From NCBI RefSeq assembly GCF_900200035.1, contig NZ_FZTC01000002.1, forward strand, positions 1 through 64,000: a stretch of 64,000 nucleotides of DNA. Direction: 5' to 3'. Below, piece after piece: positions 25,001 to 34,141 of this stretch. The DNA comes from Klebsiella grimontii. GTDB lineage: Bacteria > Pseudomonadota > Gammaproteobacteria > Enterobacterales > Enterobacteriaceae. How positions within the stretch are numbered: position 1 is the first letter of the stretch; every line of letters starts with the position of its first letter. Below the pieces are notes generated by a model. It ran no database searches and was not told where the DNA came from. It worked only from the letters and a program-made list of their open reading frames with translations. The position numbers and the translations under genes were made by a program.

Positions 25001-25969
25001 GACCTGATTCAGAACGAATGCAGCTGTTGTGATATTGTGAGCCTGACCAGCGCTTCCAAAAAGCGTGGTGGCCGCACCGCCGATAAAGTCAGTTTGTTGG
25101 CCGTTATCCTCTTGTTGCGGCGCAATAAACTGATTCATCTGCCCAAGATTTCTCATAATTGAAGCGCCTTGAGGCGAGGCGAATGCAGCTTTTACCGCCG
25201 CCCATGCATCCGTACACGACGCATACTGCAGTCCGGTAGATGTCACCATGGGGACGCTGGCCGTCTTCAGGCTGTTAGCCGTCATTGAGTCCATAACATT
25301 TATTACTGATCCAAGGTCAGTGGCATAGATTTCATTCAACGCAACACCTCTGAGTGCTGTCTGAACCTCTGAATCCTGGGTCGTTTTTATACAGTCTCGG
25401 GCAATAGACTGAATGATTCTGCACACATCGAATGTCACGGGTTTTTCACTTCCGCTCATCGTATTCGGGAATGCCTGACAGAACCCGCTCGACTCCCCGC
25501 CCCACTCCATATATTTGACCATTTTGGTCATGGGACCCAGTGTCAGGCTGTCATCCAGCGTATCACTGACCTGTCCTACCGGGGTGAGCGGGTCAAACGC
25601 TGCCCGCCAGTCTGTAATAAGTCCATGTAATAACCCGGTAGTGAGCTCTCCCGAGGCAGCAATAAACAGCGGGACATCATCGATATTTCTGACCTCGCCT
25701 GTTTTCACCGACTCCAGCGTGACATCGGCTTTAATGACGGCAATTGAATAGAACAACAGCCCCATTATCCATGAGAATATTGGGACATCTGTTTTATTCG
25801 GTGCTAGTACCCACTTCATCGATTTATAGAAGAGTCCAATAGCGGCAGCATAAGCCGCAAATTTGATCCATTCATTTGAGCCGTGGCTGGAAAAAATCAG
25901 TGCGATCCCATTAAAAGCTGTATAGACGAAATCGGTCTCACCAATAGTATAGATAGTGAAGTTGCTCAT
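22025..25969 (-). CDS. traG: TraG-family mating-pair stabilisation protein
   Basis: A 1314-aa protein. The N-terminal ~470 residues hold the TraG_N domain with several membrane spans (about 35-55, 65-85, 365-400, 400-420 and 460-480). The rest is a long, Ser/Gly/Gln-rich periplasmic region (GGGGGNGGG near 650; many coiled-coil-like stretches), as in F TraG (938 aa) but longer. In F, TraG acts in pilus assembly and mating-pair stabilisation, and its C-terminal part is implicated in entry exclusion and can enter the recipient. It follows a small gene by TAAATG overlap. In F it follows TraH; here TraH is not in the window. Confidence 0.88.
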   Translation of the reverse strand: MSNFTIYTIGETDFVYTAFNGIALIFSSHGSNEWIKFAAYAAAIGLFYKSMKWVLAPNKTDVPIFSWIMGLLFYSIAVIKADVTLESVKTGEVRNIDDVPLFIAASGELTTGLLHGLITDWRAAFDPLTPVGQVSDTLDDSLTLGPMTKMVKYMEWGGESSGFCQAFPNTMSGSEKPVTFDVCRIIQSIARDCIKTTQDSEVQTALRGVALNEIYATDLGSVINVMDSMTANSLKTASVPMVTSTGLQYASCTDAWAAVKAAFASPQGASIMRNLGQMNQFIAPQQEDNGQQTDFIGGAATTLFGSAGQAHNITTAAFVLNQVDKGVLQYRKALGIAADYQLFEASMKRTNAMVSQGQLWLNISGAAISFLEMFSYMVAPFALIAILFLGGEGIASAAKYLQLIVFVNMWPITAVMVNAYVKMVLNQQFDTWTSLGAQTTMNWANMGSIQETYGSYLSVASALYCMVPMLTLFLLTTSIHPMMGALKNVTPDAPSNTGHVTPEVWSAGSAGKQSFGDQTHTAATSTGGGMSSGGLLNSPTRMMPTLGLGSALQDTVSAAGQNSIGTTRQSTRTASQIVNEAWSNSSQGSRTQTGSSTTQGGMKLMQDIGAAISSGVGSEAGLSTDAKQTKGFAAAFGGAVDFALGLAKGGGGGNGGGKNAPQDAGQAIEMGGGLRGYIQTRINNDSSLTDSQKKAFTDSLNNVLKDGSSFAKDIAKFESNSIQNGFTDSDSYQKVAQQMQQHAQSISNSETNGFSKTGGQASQLSMSNSLNIDGGVLSDTMSKPATEKSVGDFWSSLGGNREAAVAEWKSMKDTLNGSNTLGDTKNGNDAFVKQMFNKADELTRMGSGETVAQNLGDIQQTSKMFKNAISMMGANAGILAPAAEKLDQFVGLGSGGNYASHQEQTQKAPDTSAVPGTGDISGNFNSQRGQVTGGLGERREAAKTQPGTTIGGMSAQSLKEDDAKQFVANRSGENEGRILSTSQREALQNVREKLPESNQKETLGKALQAADKDSLPVKIAGGVQSAILGDAESVDYDAATQQTMSNMQSREPPKNAESFRPSGDKTADAKETLTQAALHSENARHQTGEAREKSLAQSEAYRNSYNNVTGGNLTTSDVSRVARLGADGKNNGFENGLSDVVKSVVSGSGTTGARPATGTADYHLGEGIRDNNGHAPGIMNKIGAAAEKAVDNSPLAQRIFTGAGSDRHVANSMEISGGSSQGTLIGNMTNNIQLEQTIAGAQNTPGITEDKFTRMSDQSQQMMSNVQHRLSEDPRYGPEAAADYPRFVGNLSGNLSERESSDKAKEFLDKHRKS

Positions 25970-26139
25970 TTAACCTCCCCGCCACTGTATCGAGGGAAAC
26001 TGACAGCCTTAAGATACATGGAATCCTTGGCGAGAACGATGTCAGTTGTTGAGTGCGACAGTTGCATTGAAACGACTCCTGGTATAACGACTGAGAAAAG
26101 TAACTTTTCTCGGAAAGTTACTTTTTTGTGGTTACTCAT
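25966..26139 (-). CDS. Small exported protein ahead of traG, putative
   Basis: A 57-aa frame whose TAA overlaps the traG start. From the ATG at 26139 it begins KKVTFREKLLFSVVIPGVV, a plausible signal sequence, and both KKVTF and KLLF are encoded by the two adjacent palindrome copies at 26113 and 26097. A longer version from 26250 is also open. The ribosome-binding site is weak, so the call is tentative. Confidence 0.4.
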   Translation of the reverse strand: MSNHKKVTFREKLLFSVVIPGVVSMQLSHSTTDIVLAKDSMYLKAVSFPRYSGGEVK

Positions 26140-26477
26140 AGTAGGTTTTGAGGCATTGTGTAAAACACTTATGCCACTTAGTAGAGGGTTCACATTTTTC
26201 GCGTCATACAAACATTTAACGACACTGAGTCTCTTACTATGTCTTCTCATCTTTTCTACTCCCCTGATGCCAATCTATAGATTTTCACATAGAAGAAATT
26301 TATTTTTACCTAATAAGAGGAGAGAAACTCAAAAAGTTAGATATTTTTTATGCTTGATTTTTTCAACTTTAACGAGCGTTTTTGATTTTGGTTGCTCTGT
26401 AGTCCAGCCAAAAAATAGTATCTTGCACGAGCAAGATTCTATGGAATAATGATGAAAACAACCACTGGGACATTTCA

Positions 26478-27329
26478 ATGAAAAAAACATTAATAGCTAT
26501 CCTCACCTGCACTTTTCTGGCCGGTTGCGCCTCTCAACCAACGAGTCCAGATAACCGTATGTTTACAAAAGAACATGGTGTTTATTGGCATGCTGATTCT
26601 CAAAAATCCATGGCAGTAAACGCGTATTCGTTGGCTGGGGTTCAGGTAAACGTCGAAGAAGCTGAGAATGCTTCTGGAGGTGTCGATGAAGGGCTTGCCT
26701 CTAAAATGCTTTTGAATACGGCGACAGGAGCTATCACCGGCGGACTCAAAGCTGGTATTGGGATGTTTACTGCTTCTTTTTATTCTGAAGCTGATGCTGA
26801 GTATCTTCAGGTACCTCAGTTTGTTGTTTTTGTCGAAAATCCTCACAAACTTCCGATCGATGATATAACACTAGTTAAGTCTGGGGCATCAATCATTATA
26901 GAAGCTCTCAAAGATACTCCCAAATATAATAATTCTACTTATGAAAATCAGAAAATCGCGCTCTCTCAATGTATCATAAATAAATCAGTCATAAATAATT
27001 GGGATACTTGTGATACACCTTCTGTTGTAAAAGGTGCAGGTGGTAGTGGCAAGGAATTTCTGACATTCCAAGCTATACGTCCTGCTACAGGAGATGAACT
27101 TCCAGCATTAAACCTGCCTAAGGGTAATTATTCAATAATTCGCTATATGGGGTTTGTTCCCAAAGACCTAGTCTTTGATACATCTTCTTTTCCTGGTTTT
27201 CGGTTGATGCCACAAGATTCTCGTACGTCTCCAGGTTTTGCGAGCGTCACGATCAATGGAAAAGAATACTATTTCATTAAAGGTGCTGCTGGTAAAAAAG
27301 GTTTCCCTCTAAAAAAACGAGTAGATTAA
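26478..27329 (+). CDS. Lipoprotein of unknown function
   Basis: A 283-aa protein with a canonical lipoprotein signal, TLIAILTCTFLAGC, lipidated Cys at residue 17. The mature part includes a Gly/Ala-rich stretch (NTATGAITGGLKAGIGMF) that could insert in a membrane, then a beta-rich domain. It is rightward, between two leftward transfer genes (traG and trhN), so it has its own promoter; it may modulate surface or entry functions. No family recognised. Confidence 0.75.
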   Translation: MKKTLIAILTCTFLAGCASQPTSPDNRMFTKEHGVYWHADSQKSMAVNAYSLAGVQVNVEEAENASGGVDEGLASKMLLNTATGAITGGLKAGIGMFTASFYSEADAEYLQVPQFVVFVENPHKLPIDDITLVKSGASIIIEALKDTPKYNNSTYENQKIALSQCIINKSVINNWDTCDTPSVVKGAGGSGKEFLTFQAIRPATGDELPALNLPKGNYSIIRYMGFVPKDLVFDTSSFPGFRLMPQDSRTSPGFASVTINGKEYYFIKGAAGKKGFPLKKRVD

Positions 27330-27369
27330 AATATAACATCACAAAGCCAAGTATTACCTTTTCAGTGAT

Positions 27370-27399
27370 AAAGAAAACCGGGTTCCCCCGGCTTTCTTT
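27370..27399. terminator. Bidirectional intrinsic terminator
   Basis: AAAGAAAACCGGG-TTC-CCCCGGCTTTCTTT stem-loop between the rightward lipoprotein gene and the leftward trhN-like gene; A/T runs flank both sides. Confidence 0.75.
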
Positions 27400-27400
27400 A

Positions 27401-30400
27401 TTAATTTAATACAGCTCCGGTTATAGGGTCAGTGTAAACTGATCCTACTTCACAGATCGCAGGTCTTGGTAAATATGAACAATCTACATTTTCGGGTTTT
27501 AATGCCTGCGAATTTTCATCTCTCGCTTTAGTCATGTTGTACTCACCACCCATCGACTCTAATGCTCGTTCTGATGGTAACTGTGCATTGTCATTCTTAT
27601 AAGGCCCCATATTAGCAACAGTACTTTCAGTAAATGTTGCATATTCATCTGGGACCTCCCCTGCTACAACGGCAGATTCAATATATTCAGTCATGTCTAT
27701 TTTATCCCAGTCTAGTTGCTGAACCTGTGATATTGATAACCCTACACAACCACTTTCTACGGGATTAATACCTAATTGAGGGTAAGCTTGCTGCATTATA
27801 ACCCTCGATAATAACGAGTTGTAACAACACATATCTGTAGCTTTTTTGATACATTTTTTTGTAAATCCGACGTTCAGATATTTAACACAACGTTCGGTAT
27901 CAATTACAAAACATGCTCCTTGATTCTTGTGTATTGATGCTTCCATTTCCTTCTGATCGCATGCCAGCAGCATTTCTAGAAGCATTTTTGTTATTTGATA
28001 TGCTGTATAAATCCAACCAATAACATTCAATGCCAACATGAAGTTGGTGACAGCTGATGAAAATACAGCCTGCCCGCCTGTTTCAGCTGCATTTTTGAAA
28101 ACAAAATCTCTGATTTGATCTGGTAACATGTCGTAAGCTTTATTCATTAACTGCTGTTTAATTGCAGCGAGTCCTCCAGTCTGTAACCCGTCTTTGGTAA
28201 GCTCAGTTGCGGCTGCGGAACCACCCCCCTCTACTGTGGTAGATCCAATCAGTTTAGAAACGTTGCCTGTAACTGACTCATACACTGACGTCAGGGGTTC
28301 GGTCACTCGTTGCCACATTTGACCCACACTTGACGATACTCCGGACGTCCATTGCCCTACTGAATTAGTCATAGAGGCCCAGGTACCGGATTCGCCTCCA
28401 GTCCAGGTCGTCAACTTAGCTGAGATTTTACTCCAGTTTGTATTTCTCAACATGGTACCTGCCAGGATAATGGCTTCAAGCTTACCAGCTGCTCCTTCAG
28501 GAGCTTCGCAGCAGTCAGTTTTTGCGAGTCCATTAACAAAACCTACAGAGCGACCGCACCATTGCTTCTCACCAGAAAAAACAATGCAGGAGTTTGAATC
28601 ATTTGGGTCGCTGCACATTGCGTCACCCTGCATATTCTGGACCATGCTTGTGTAGGCAACAACTTTTCCAAAATCTTTATTTTCCTCATTTGCACCAGTA
28701 TTACACGTACCACCAGAACATGGGATCATACCTATGCAAGTATTAGACTCATTAGTAATAGTAACGGTTCTTGTTGTGCCTTCATCGCAAGTCCATTTTT
28801 GTTCATACATATAGCATTGATTCGTGCCTTCATCGAACCATCCTTCTGCACACGATTGTTTTGACATCGAACACGACGAGTTTGTGGAGTATTTGGAGCA
28901 TGCATCTGGCATGGTCTTTATATCATCGTAGTTGTAACAGGCATCATTCCCATCAGCATCTTTCAAGATATTACCTGATGCGTCATACTGACATAATTTT
29001 TCTTTTCCTAGTGGGTCACAGAAATAACCTTCTAGGTTTGTTTTCCAGGTTATATTATTTGTGTCTCCGTCATAAAGAGGTGACGCATATTGCAGAATAG
29101 ACTGTGGTAGTCGTTTTGTTCCAACATCCAAATCGTTAAATCTATCAAAGCGACAAAATGAGTCTGTTTTTTTTACAGCTTCATAGCACCCTGCTGGTTC
29201 TTGTATGTGTTTGTCTTCAAGTTTAATATTTTCAAATATCAATTCTACTTCAAAATACCCTTCGCCTTTACCACCTACCCATACAGTGGATGACATTTCA
29301 ACTTCATTGTCTGACTCATCGTATACTGATTTTTTGACTTGTTCAGTAACATCAATAGGCTCTTGTAGTTTATTTGATGTTTTTCTCTCAAGACCATTTC
29401 TTGGCGAACCATAACCCGGATCACGATATTCACCATCTATATGTGCGAAAATTTGGGTGTTATCTATTTTGACCTGCATGTGATCATCCCATTCTGCAGA
29501 AACTATTTTGGCAGATTTAATGACAGCATCCTGGTGAAAATGAAGTGACATACTATTTTCATGCACGCCCTCATCAAAATAGTCATCACCATGTCGTCCG
29601 AACCAGACTCTTATACAATTGTCACCACATACGCTTAGGTCGCCATTTCCTCCTGAAATGTATACAGGAACACTAAATTCACGAGTTATCGTACAACTGC
29701 TGTAATTATCCTTTTTAGGTGCATTACAGTAATACTCCTTATAATCTGGAGTGTGTTTGTCAATTGTTGAAGTAGTTGTCTGCGTTGAGCAATTCTGTAG
29801 CCACTGCCCTGTTCCGGCTGCTGCATTGGCAATCTCGCTTCTTCCACTCGTGAACATAGGGTCATTTGGTGAAATATTAGGTATAGGATTCGACTTGGTA
29901 GCAGACACCAGCGACCGGTAGGCCTGGCCGTCATAGCTGTTTGCTGTAAAAAGCTGACTTTTCCTGTTTTTAATATCCTCTACAAACCCCTTCTCATCCC
30001 CATAACTGTCATCTGCATTAAACTGAACATCAGCATTATTTTGCTCTGAACTGTACATTTCAGCCGTATTGGTGCCCGTTATTCTGCCACCAGCATTAGG
30101 GTTAGGTTTAATTGATATACTTCCATCTTCATTCCGGGAAAGTAACTTTCCTCCATTTTCAGTTCCATTAATTGTTATGTTATTCCCACTCATCTTTGGA
30201 AGTGAAACTGTTCCTGCTATATCAGCTCCGTCTGTTTTTGCAAAGTTTAATACATCCTCATTAGAAAACTGCTTACCACTGTACTTACTCATATCAACAC
30301 TTGAAGAGCCAGTGTTGTCGTATGAATTCAGTTTCTCAGTGTATGAACCACCTTCACTACTCTTATATTTTTCCAGAATATCATCTGTCGTAACCGTTGC

Positions 30401-30577
30401 GGTTCTGTTTGCAGCGGGGTTACTTAGGTCAAAGGTATTTTCAAGACTCTCATATATTTCGTTTGCGGCATAAACCCTTGGGGTCAATACCATGTTTATC
30501 AGGGTGACATAATATGCCCAACTCAGTGTGTTAGTTATTATGGATACGGATAAAATCAAAGAAATAATTTTTTTCAT
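27401..30577 (-). CDS. trhN: TraN-family mating-pair stabilisation adhesin
   Basis: About 1058 aa. The ATG at 30577 starts a signal peptide (KKIISLILSVSIITNTLSWAYY); the frame could extend to a TTG at 30595. The protein is cysteine-rich, with clusters such as CSTQTTT, CDPLGKEKLCQYD, CSMSKQSCAEGWFDEGTNQC and CCEAPEG, the TraN hallmark, and much longer than F TraN (602 aa). TraN is an outer-membrane protein that binds recipient receptors. It overlaps the trhU end region and follows trhW-trhU as in other F-like systems. An internal near-palindrome lies at 30138. Confidence 0.88.
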   Translation of the reverse strand: MKKIISLILSVSIITNTLSWAYYVTLINMVLTPRVYAANEIYESLENTFDLSNPAANRTATVTTDDILEKYKSSEGGSYTEKLNSYDNTGSSSVDMSKYSGKQFSNEDVLNFAKTDGADIAGTVSLPKMSGNNITINGTENGGKLLSRNEDGSISIKPNPNAGGRITGTNTAEMYSSEQNNADVQFNADDSYGDEKGFVEDIKNRKSQLFTANSYDGQAYRSLVSATKSNPIPNISPNDPMFTSGRSEIANAAAGTGQWLQNCSTQTTTSTIDKHTPDYKEYYCNAPKKDNYSSCTITREFSVPVYISGGNGDLSVCGDNCIRVWFGRHGDDYFDEGVHENSMSLHFHQDAVIKSAKIVSAEWDDHMQVKIDNTQIFAHIDGEYRDPGYGSPRNGLERKTSNKLQEPIDVTEQVKKSVYDESDNEVEMSSTVWVGGKGEGYFEVELIFENIKLEDKHIQEPAGCYEAVKKTDSFCRFDRFNDLDVGTKRLPQSILQYASPLYDGDTNNITWKTNLEGYFCDPLGKEKLCQYDASGNILKDADGNDACYNYDDIKTMPDACSKYSTNSSCSMSKQSCAEGWFDEGTNQCYMYEQKWTCDEGTTRTVTITNESNTCIGMIPCSGGTCNTGANEENKDFGKVVAYTSMVQNMQGDAMCSDPNDSNSCIVFSGEKQWCGRSVGFVNGLAKTDCCEAPEGAAGKLEAIILAGTMLRNTNWSKISAKLTTWTGGESGTWASMTNSVGQWTSGVSSSVGQMWQRVTEPLTSVYESVTGNVSKLIGSTTVEGGGSAAATELTKDGLQTGGLAAIKQQLMNKAYDMLPDQIRDFVFKNAAETGGQAVFSSAVTNFMLALNVIGWIYTAYQITKMLLEMLLACDQKEMEASIHKNQGACFVIDTERCVKYLNVGFTKKCIKKATDMCCYNSLLSRVIMQQAYPQLGINPVESGCVGLSISQVQQLDWDKIDMTEYIESAVVAGEVPDEYATFTESTVANMGPYKNDNAQLPSERALESMGGEYNMTKARDENSQALKPENVDCSYLPRPAICEVGSVYTDPITGAVLN

Positions 30578-30591
30578 ATGTTTTACCGTTA

Positions 30592-31629
30592 TCAAGGGAT
30601 ATATCTAACGCAACAGTCATTATATCTCCACAGCATATATACGTAGTTATTAACACCTATTCGTTTACGCCCGCCTTTTCTAGTGGACCAGTCATGGACT
30701 GAATCACCTAATCGATGGCAACACTCAGGCCCTTCTGCTTCCGGAACGGGGTATAACATCGACAAACGATATTGCGATCTTGGCATGAAGTAACTAAATC
30801 CTCGCTCACACATCGCATCCTTACCCATCGTTTGCATCAGCATTCCTTGTCTGTGAAGCTTTGTTATCATTCGTTGTGTCAGCAAAGATGAAACTCTGAC
30901 TGAATCGTCGTTCGCAAATACGTGGCCCGTTAACGGATATAGATTGCCATCGCATCCGGCGCAAAAGTGTGCACTCAAGTTATCTGCCCCTGCAGTCACT
31001 TTGACGCAGTCTGCTGCACACCACATAGAAGCAATAGGGTTTGCAAACACTACAGCCTCTGGATTCAGAACGAGCGTAAGAAGGTCATTTTCCCAAAGAG
31101 GGTCTACCTCACTTATATATGTCAGAGACGGATCAATGTATGGCTCGGCCGTACAATCCCCCATGATGAGAAGCTTTAGCATGACCAGTATCGGGAATTC
31201 CCATAAATGAACATCATAAAACCCCGCTTCGTTACCACCTTTCGGTTTATTGGTAGCGCCTTTGCCCATATCAAAACTCGATGCCTGCAGGCTTACACCT
31301 TCGAGAACTGGTGAACACCACGGGGACTGAACTACTTCAACCATTTTTACTGGTTGAAAGAACGAAAGCTGCCAGCCAACCTCAGGAACCCCGTTCTGGT
31401 CAGTACAGAAACAAACAGGTTCTGAAGGGGCGGCTCCTTCTGGTGCTTTACCTACTCCCATAATTCTCATAGGGAAAATACAGCTCCAGCAAATATTTTT
31501 GATCAACCCTTTCCATACGCCAGCTGATTGACAAATTCCACTACCGTTTTCAGCACCTATTGCCATACCAGGCAGCGCCAGGCTTAGCATAATTGCTGTG
31601 AACGCAGGTAAAAGTAACTTTTTAATCAT
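30592..31629 (-). CDS. trhU: TraU-family transfer protein
   Basis: A 345-aa protein with a signal peptide (KKLLLPAFTAIMLSLALPGMAIGA) and the cysteine-rich TraU body: ICWSCIFPMRIMG, CFCTDQNGVPEVGWQLSFFQPVKMVEVVQSPWCSP, then AADCVKVTAG and FCAGCDG. TraU is periplasmic and needed for DNA transfer rather than pilus tip formation. Its start overlaps the trhW stop by 4 bp. An exact palindrome (31610-31622) covers codons 3-7, encoding KKLL. Confidence 0.92.
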   Translation of the reverse strand: MIKKLLLPAFTAIMLSLALPGMAIGAENGSGICQSAGVWKGLIKNICWSCIFPMRIMGVGKAPEGAAPSEPVCFCTDQNGVPEVGWQLSFFQPVKMVEVVQSPWCSPVLEGVSLQASSFDMGKGATNKPKGGNEAGFYDVHLWEFPILVMLKLLIMGDCTAEPYIDPSLTYISEVDPLWENDLLTLVLNPEAVVFANPIASMWCAADCVKVTAGADNLSAHFCAGCDGNLYPLTGHVFANDDSVRVSSLLTQRMITKLHRQGMLMQTMGKDAMCERGFSYFMPRSQYRLSMLYPVPEAEGPECCHRLGDSVHDWSTRKGGRKRIGVNNYVYMLWRYNDCCVRYIP

Positions 31630-32987
31630 TGCGCCACCTCTTTTTCTGATTGCTGATTAATTCGGGTGTACTCGCGCACATCAGCTTGGGCAAATTGCTG
31701 GACTTTGAAATATGTGTTTTCAACGGAAATAATTGATGGAGTGGCTTTGATTAGAAAACGGTTAATGATTTCGGGGTTGATTTTGTACATTTGTCCATAA
31801 AACTGTCCACGGAGCTCTTCCAAATGTTTCCAGCCATCTTCACGTTTGATTCGCGTAAAGACAGGCATGACCTTTCCTTCTCCAAAACGGTGCATAAACT
31901 GTATCTTCGCCCAGGTTAACTGCTCTGAATTCATTGGGTCGAAGATGATCATGGTAAGTTTCTGAGGTAATTGTGCTAGAGGGTTACCTCTTTGACCGGC
32001 AGCTGCCAGAAGATTTCCTTGATTATCTTTAATATCTTCATTTACCTGAATAGTTGGGTCGATATACCAGATTTTATTTTCGTCTGATACAGGAAGGGAG
32101 GCCATCCATTGATTTTGCCATGTCGATTTTAATGCATTCTTCTTGGCTGCTTCCCAGTCATATTTATTACTGCGCTCCTCCAGTTCCTGTATTATGCTCT
32201 TCTCTTTTACAGGGAATGTTTGGGCAGTCACCGGGAAGGATGTTTTTTCAGGGTTTTCTTCTATCTGTTTCATGAAGTACTTGATGTTAATCGACCCGCT
32301 GATCTTATAGGTCTTATCATCTTTTTTGTAAACCATAGTTGGTACTTCTTTAACGCTATACTGCGTAAAACTTTCCGGGTCGAGAGTGACTAAAGGTTCA
32401 TTTTTTATTTTGGCATTCGCTATATAATTACGCAACACTATCTGCATCTGAATTAGGTTTTCAACACCATCCTTAAGTCCCCGAAACACAACGCGTGCAT
32501 TATTTTCTGATGCCGTTTTAATCAGGTCAGTCAAAACATAATCTGGCATGCTGAATGATGCAAATATCGTCAAACCATTATCAGTTGATAGTTCTTCATT
32601 TTTATTGTTATCCAGTTTCCGTTCAAAGTCCTGTGCTGTAATTCCCGACTTCCCGAACATTTTTTCTATGCTTGATGACTGCGTTCTCATCGTTTCGTTT
32701 TTTGTCTGATTTATCTTTTCAGCATCCTCTGAAAACACTTCAGTGGGTTGGTTTTCCTTAATGTCCTTAGCTACTTCACTCATGGTGTTCGCTTCTCGTA
32801 GCTTACCTGTATGTTCAATTACAGCCCGGACGCTGTCAGATACAGAGCTTGGATTGTAACGAGGCGTGCCGACGATCGACTCCATACTTTGAGTTCCAGC
32901 TGGTTCAGCTGAGTCACTAGCATGTGTAAGAGGAGTTGTTAGCAGACAGCAAAAAAGTAACTTTTTGAGGCATTCAGAAGATGGCAT
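31626..32987 (-). CDS. trhW: TrbC-TraW fusion protein
   Basis: A 453-aa exported protein (signal LKKLLFCCLLTTPLTHAS). The middle, around residues 150-260, matches TrbC of F (IFASFSMPDYVLTDLIKTASENNARVVFRGL), a thioredoxin-like fold; the C-terminal 190 residues match TraW (NKIWYIDPTIQVNEDIKD, KLTMIIFDPMNSEQLTWAK). In F these are separate proteins that interact, so the fusion is typical of H-type and SXT-type systems. They act in pilus assembly in the periplasm. An exact palindrome (32953) lies in codons 8-12. Confidence 0.88.
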   Translation of the reverse strand: MPSSECLKKLLFCCLLTTPLTHASDSAEPAGTQSMESIVGTPRYNPSSVSDSVRAVIEHTGKLREANTMSEVAKDIKENQPTEVFSEDAEKINQTKNETMRTQSSSIEKMFGKSGITAQDFERKLDNNKNEELSTDNGLTIFASFSMPDYVLTDLIKTASENNARVVFRGLKDGVENLIQMQIVLRNYIANAKIKNEPLVTLDPESFTQYSVKEVPTMVYKKDDKTYKISGSINIKYFMKQIEENPEKTSFPVTAQTFPVKEKSIIQELEERSNKYDWEAAKKNALKSTWQNQWMASLPVSDENKIWYIDPTIQVNEDIKDNQGNLLAAAGQRGNPLAQLPQKLTMIIFDPMNSEQLTWAKIQFMHRFGEGKVMPVFTRIKREDGWKHLEELRGQFYGQMYKINPEIINRFLIKATPSIISVENTYFKVQQFAQADVREYTRINQQSEKEVAQ

Positions 32988-33498
32988 ATGCTTTTCCTGT
33001 GATTGTCGTTTCTGGTACTGTTCCCCAAAAACGGGAATCCCATGAGTAGTCGGTTTGTCCTACAACAAATATATGTCCGGCGGGAACCGTCACTTCACGG
33101 TTCAGAATCTCTGGTGCAATTTGGTATTTTTTGACAATGCGACTTCCATCCACCGGGAATACACGATCTCCGTTTTTAACGTATGTATCGGTAATCTGGA
33201 TTTTGTCCCCCCCCTTACCGGCGACAATTTTTATTACTTTATCACCAGCCTTAATGAATCTCGCGTCTCTGTCCATTGTAAAGTTAATCATATCCCCTAT
33301 TTCATATTGCTTATCGTGGTTGTCCACCATGTAATATTCTGCAGGGATGCAGCCATAGAGAAGGCCGTGGCCCAGAGTGAACCTGGAAAAAAATAAATGT
33401 ATCAATAAGGAAATTATAACAAAGTGCAAAATAATTGATTTGTCGACTTTTAAAAAACCCCTTCGTTGCGGTGAAAGATACCTTAGAGACATCAACAT
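32974..33498 (-). CDS. trhP: TraF-type (S26) peptidase for pilin processing, Cys at nucleophile position
   Basis: A 174-aa membrane-anchored protein (segment at residues 20-40). Signal-peptidase-I boxes are recognisable: box B region YGCIPAEYY, box D VIKIVAGKGGDKI with the candidate general-base lysine, and box E SWDSRFWG. In RP4 TraF and other S26 members the box B nucleophile is Ser (SxPxG); here the aligned residue is Cys50 and the following Gly is Glu. R27 has such a peptidase (TrhP), and the related RP4 TraF cyclises its pilin. It overlaps the trhW start by 14 bp. Confidence 0.8.
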   Translation of the reverse strand: MLMSLRYLSPQRRGFLKVDKSIILHFVIISLLIHLFFSRFTLGHGLLYGCIPAEYYMVDNHDKQYEIGDMINFTMDRDARFIKAGDKVIKIVAGKGGDKIQITDTYVKNGDRVFPVDGSRIVKKYQIAPEILNREVTVPAGHIFVVGQTDYSWDSRFWGTVPETTITGKAYAIF

Positions 33499-33658
33499 AA
33501 AATGGGTCCTGAAAGATTATTTCAGTTCATTATGCCCCAATGGTGAGTATTTTTTCCCAGATAACAGGATGAATTTCATGATTTACATAAAAAAATAGCC
33601 CTGATTTAACAATTGCCCCGTAAACCCTCGCCCAATGCGGGCGGGGATATAAGGGGAG

Positions 33659-34084
33659 CTAATCTGGTGTTTTCTGCGAGGCTACATAAGCCTTCAATGT
33701 TTCGATTGTTGCGCCGCCAGCACTACAGGCGAAATAAGAGCGTGACCAGAGAACGCCTGTATTAGACTGTTTTCGCAGGTGAGTGTTTTGCTGGCGCACC
33801 ATCCTGCTGCTGATTGATTTCAGGTTATTCACCAGCACGCTAACGGATAATTTCGGCGGGTACGCCACCAGGACGTGAACGTGATCTTCCTCTCCATTCA
33901 CTTCCAGAATATCTATCTCCAGCCGTTCAGCTGCGTGCTGCATCGCTTCCTGTATCTGAACAATCATTGTGCCGTCTAACAGCTTGCGTCGGTACTTCGT
34001 GCAGAAAATCAGGTGAACAACAAGCTTCGTTACCGAATGACGGCGGCGAAGATAATCGCTAAATTTATTATCCTGCTCACTCAT
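33659..34084 (-). CDS. tnpA: IS200/IS605 Y1 transposase TnpA
   Basis: A 141-aa protein from the ATG at 34084. It has the Y1 HUH layout: KLVVHLIFCTKYRRKLL near the N-terminus, the HUH motif as HVHVLVAYPP, and the catalytic Tyr in the C-terminal helix (LKAYVASQ). It excises and inserts single-stranded DNA at the hairpin ends. Full length, so the element may be autonomous. Divergent from tnpB. Confidence 0.92.
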   Translation of the reverse strand: MSEQDNKFSDYLRRRHSVTKLVVHLIFCTKYRRKLLDGTMIVQIQEAMQHAAERLEIDILEVNGEEDHVHVLVAYPPKLSVSVLVNNLKSISSRMVRQQNTHLRKQSNTGVLWSRSYFACSAGGATIETLKAYVASQKTPD

Positions 34085-34141
34085 TTGAAAATATCTCTCT
34101 AGACACGTATGATATATGGATATTATCGCAGAGCACTCATT

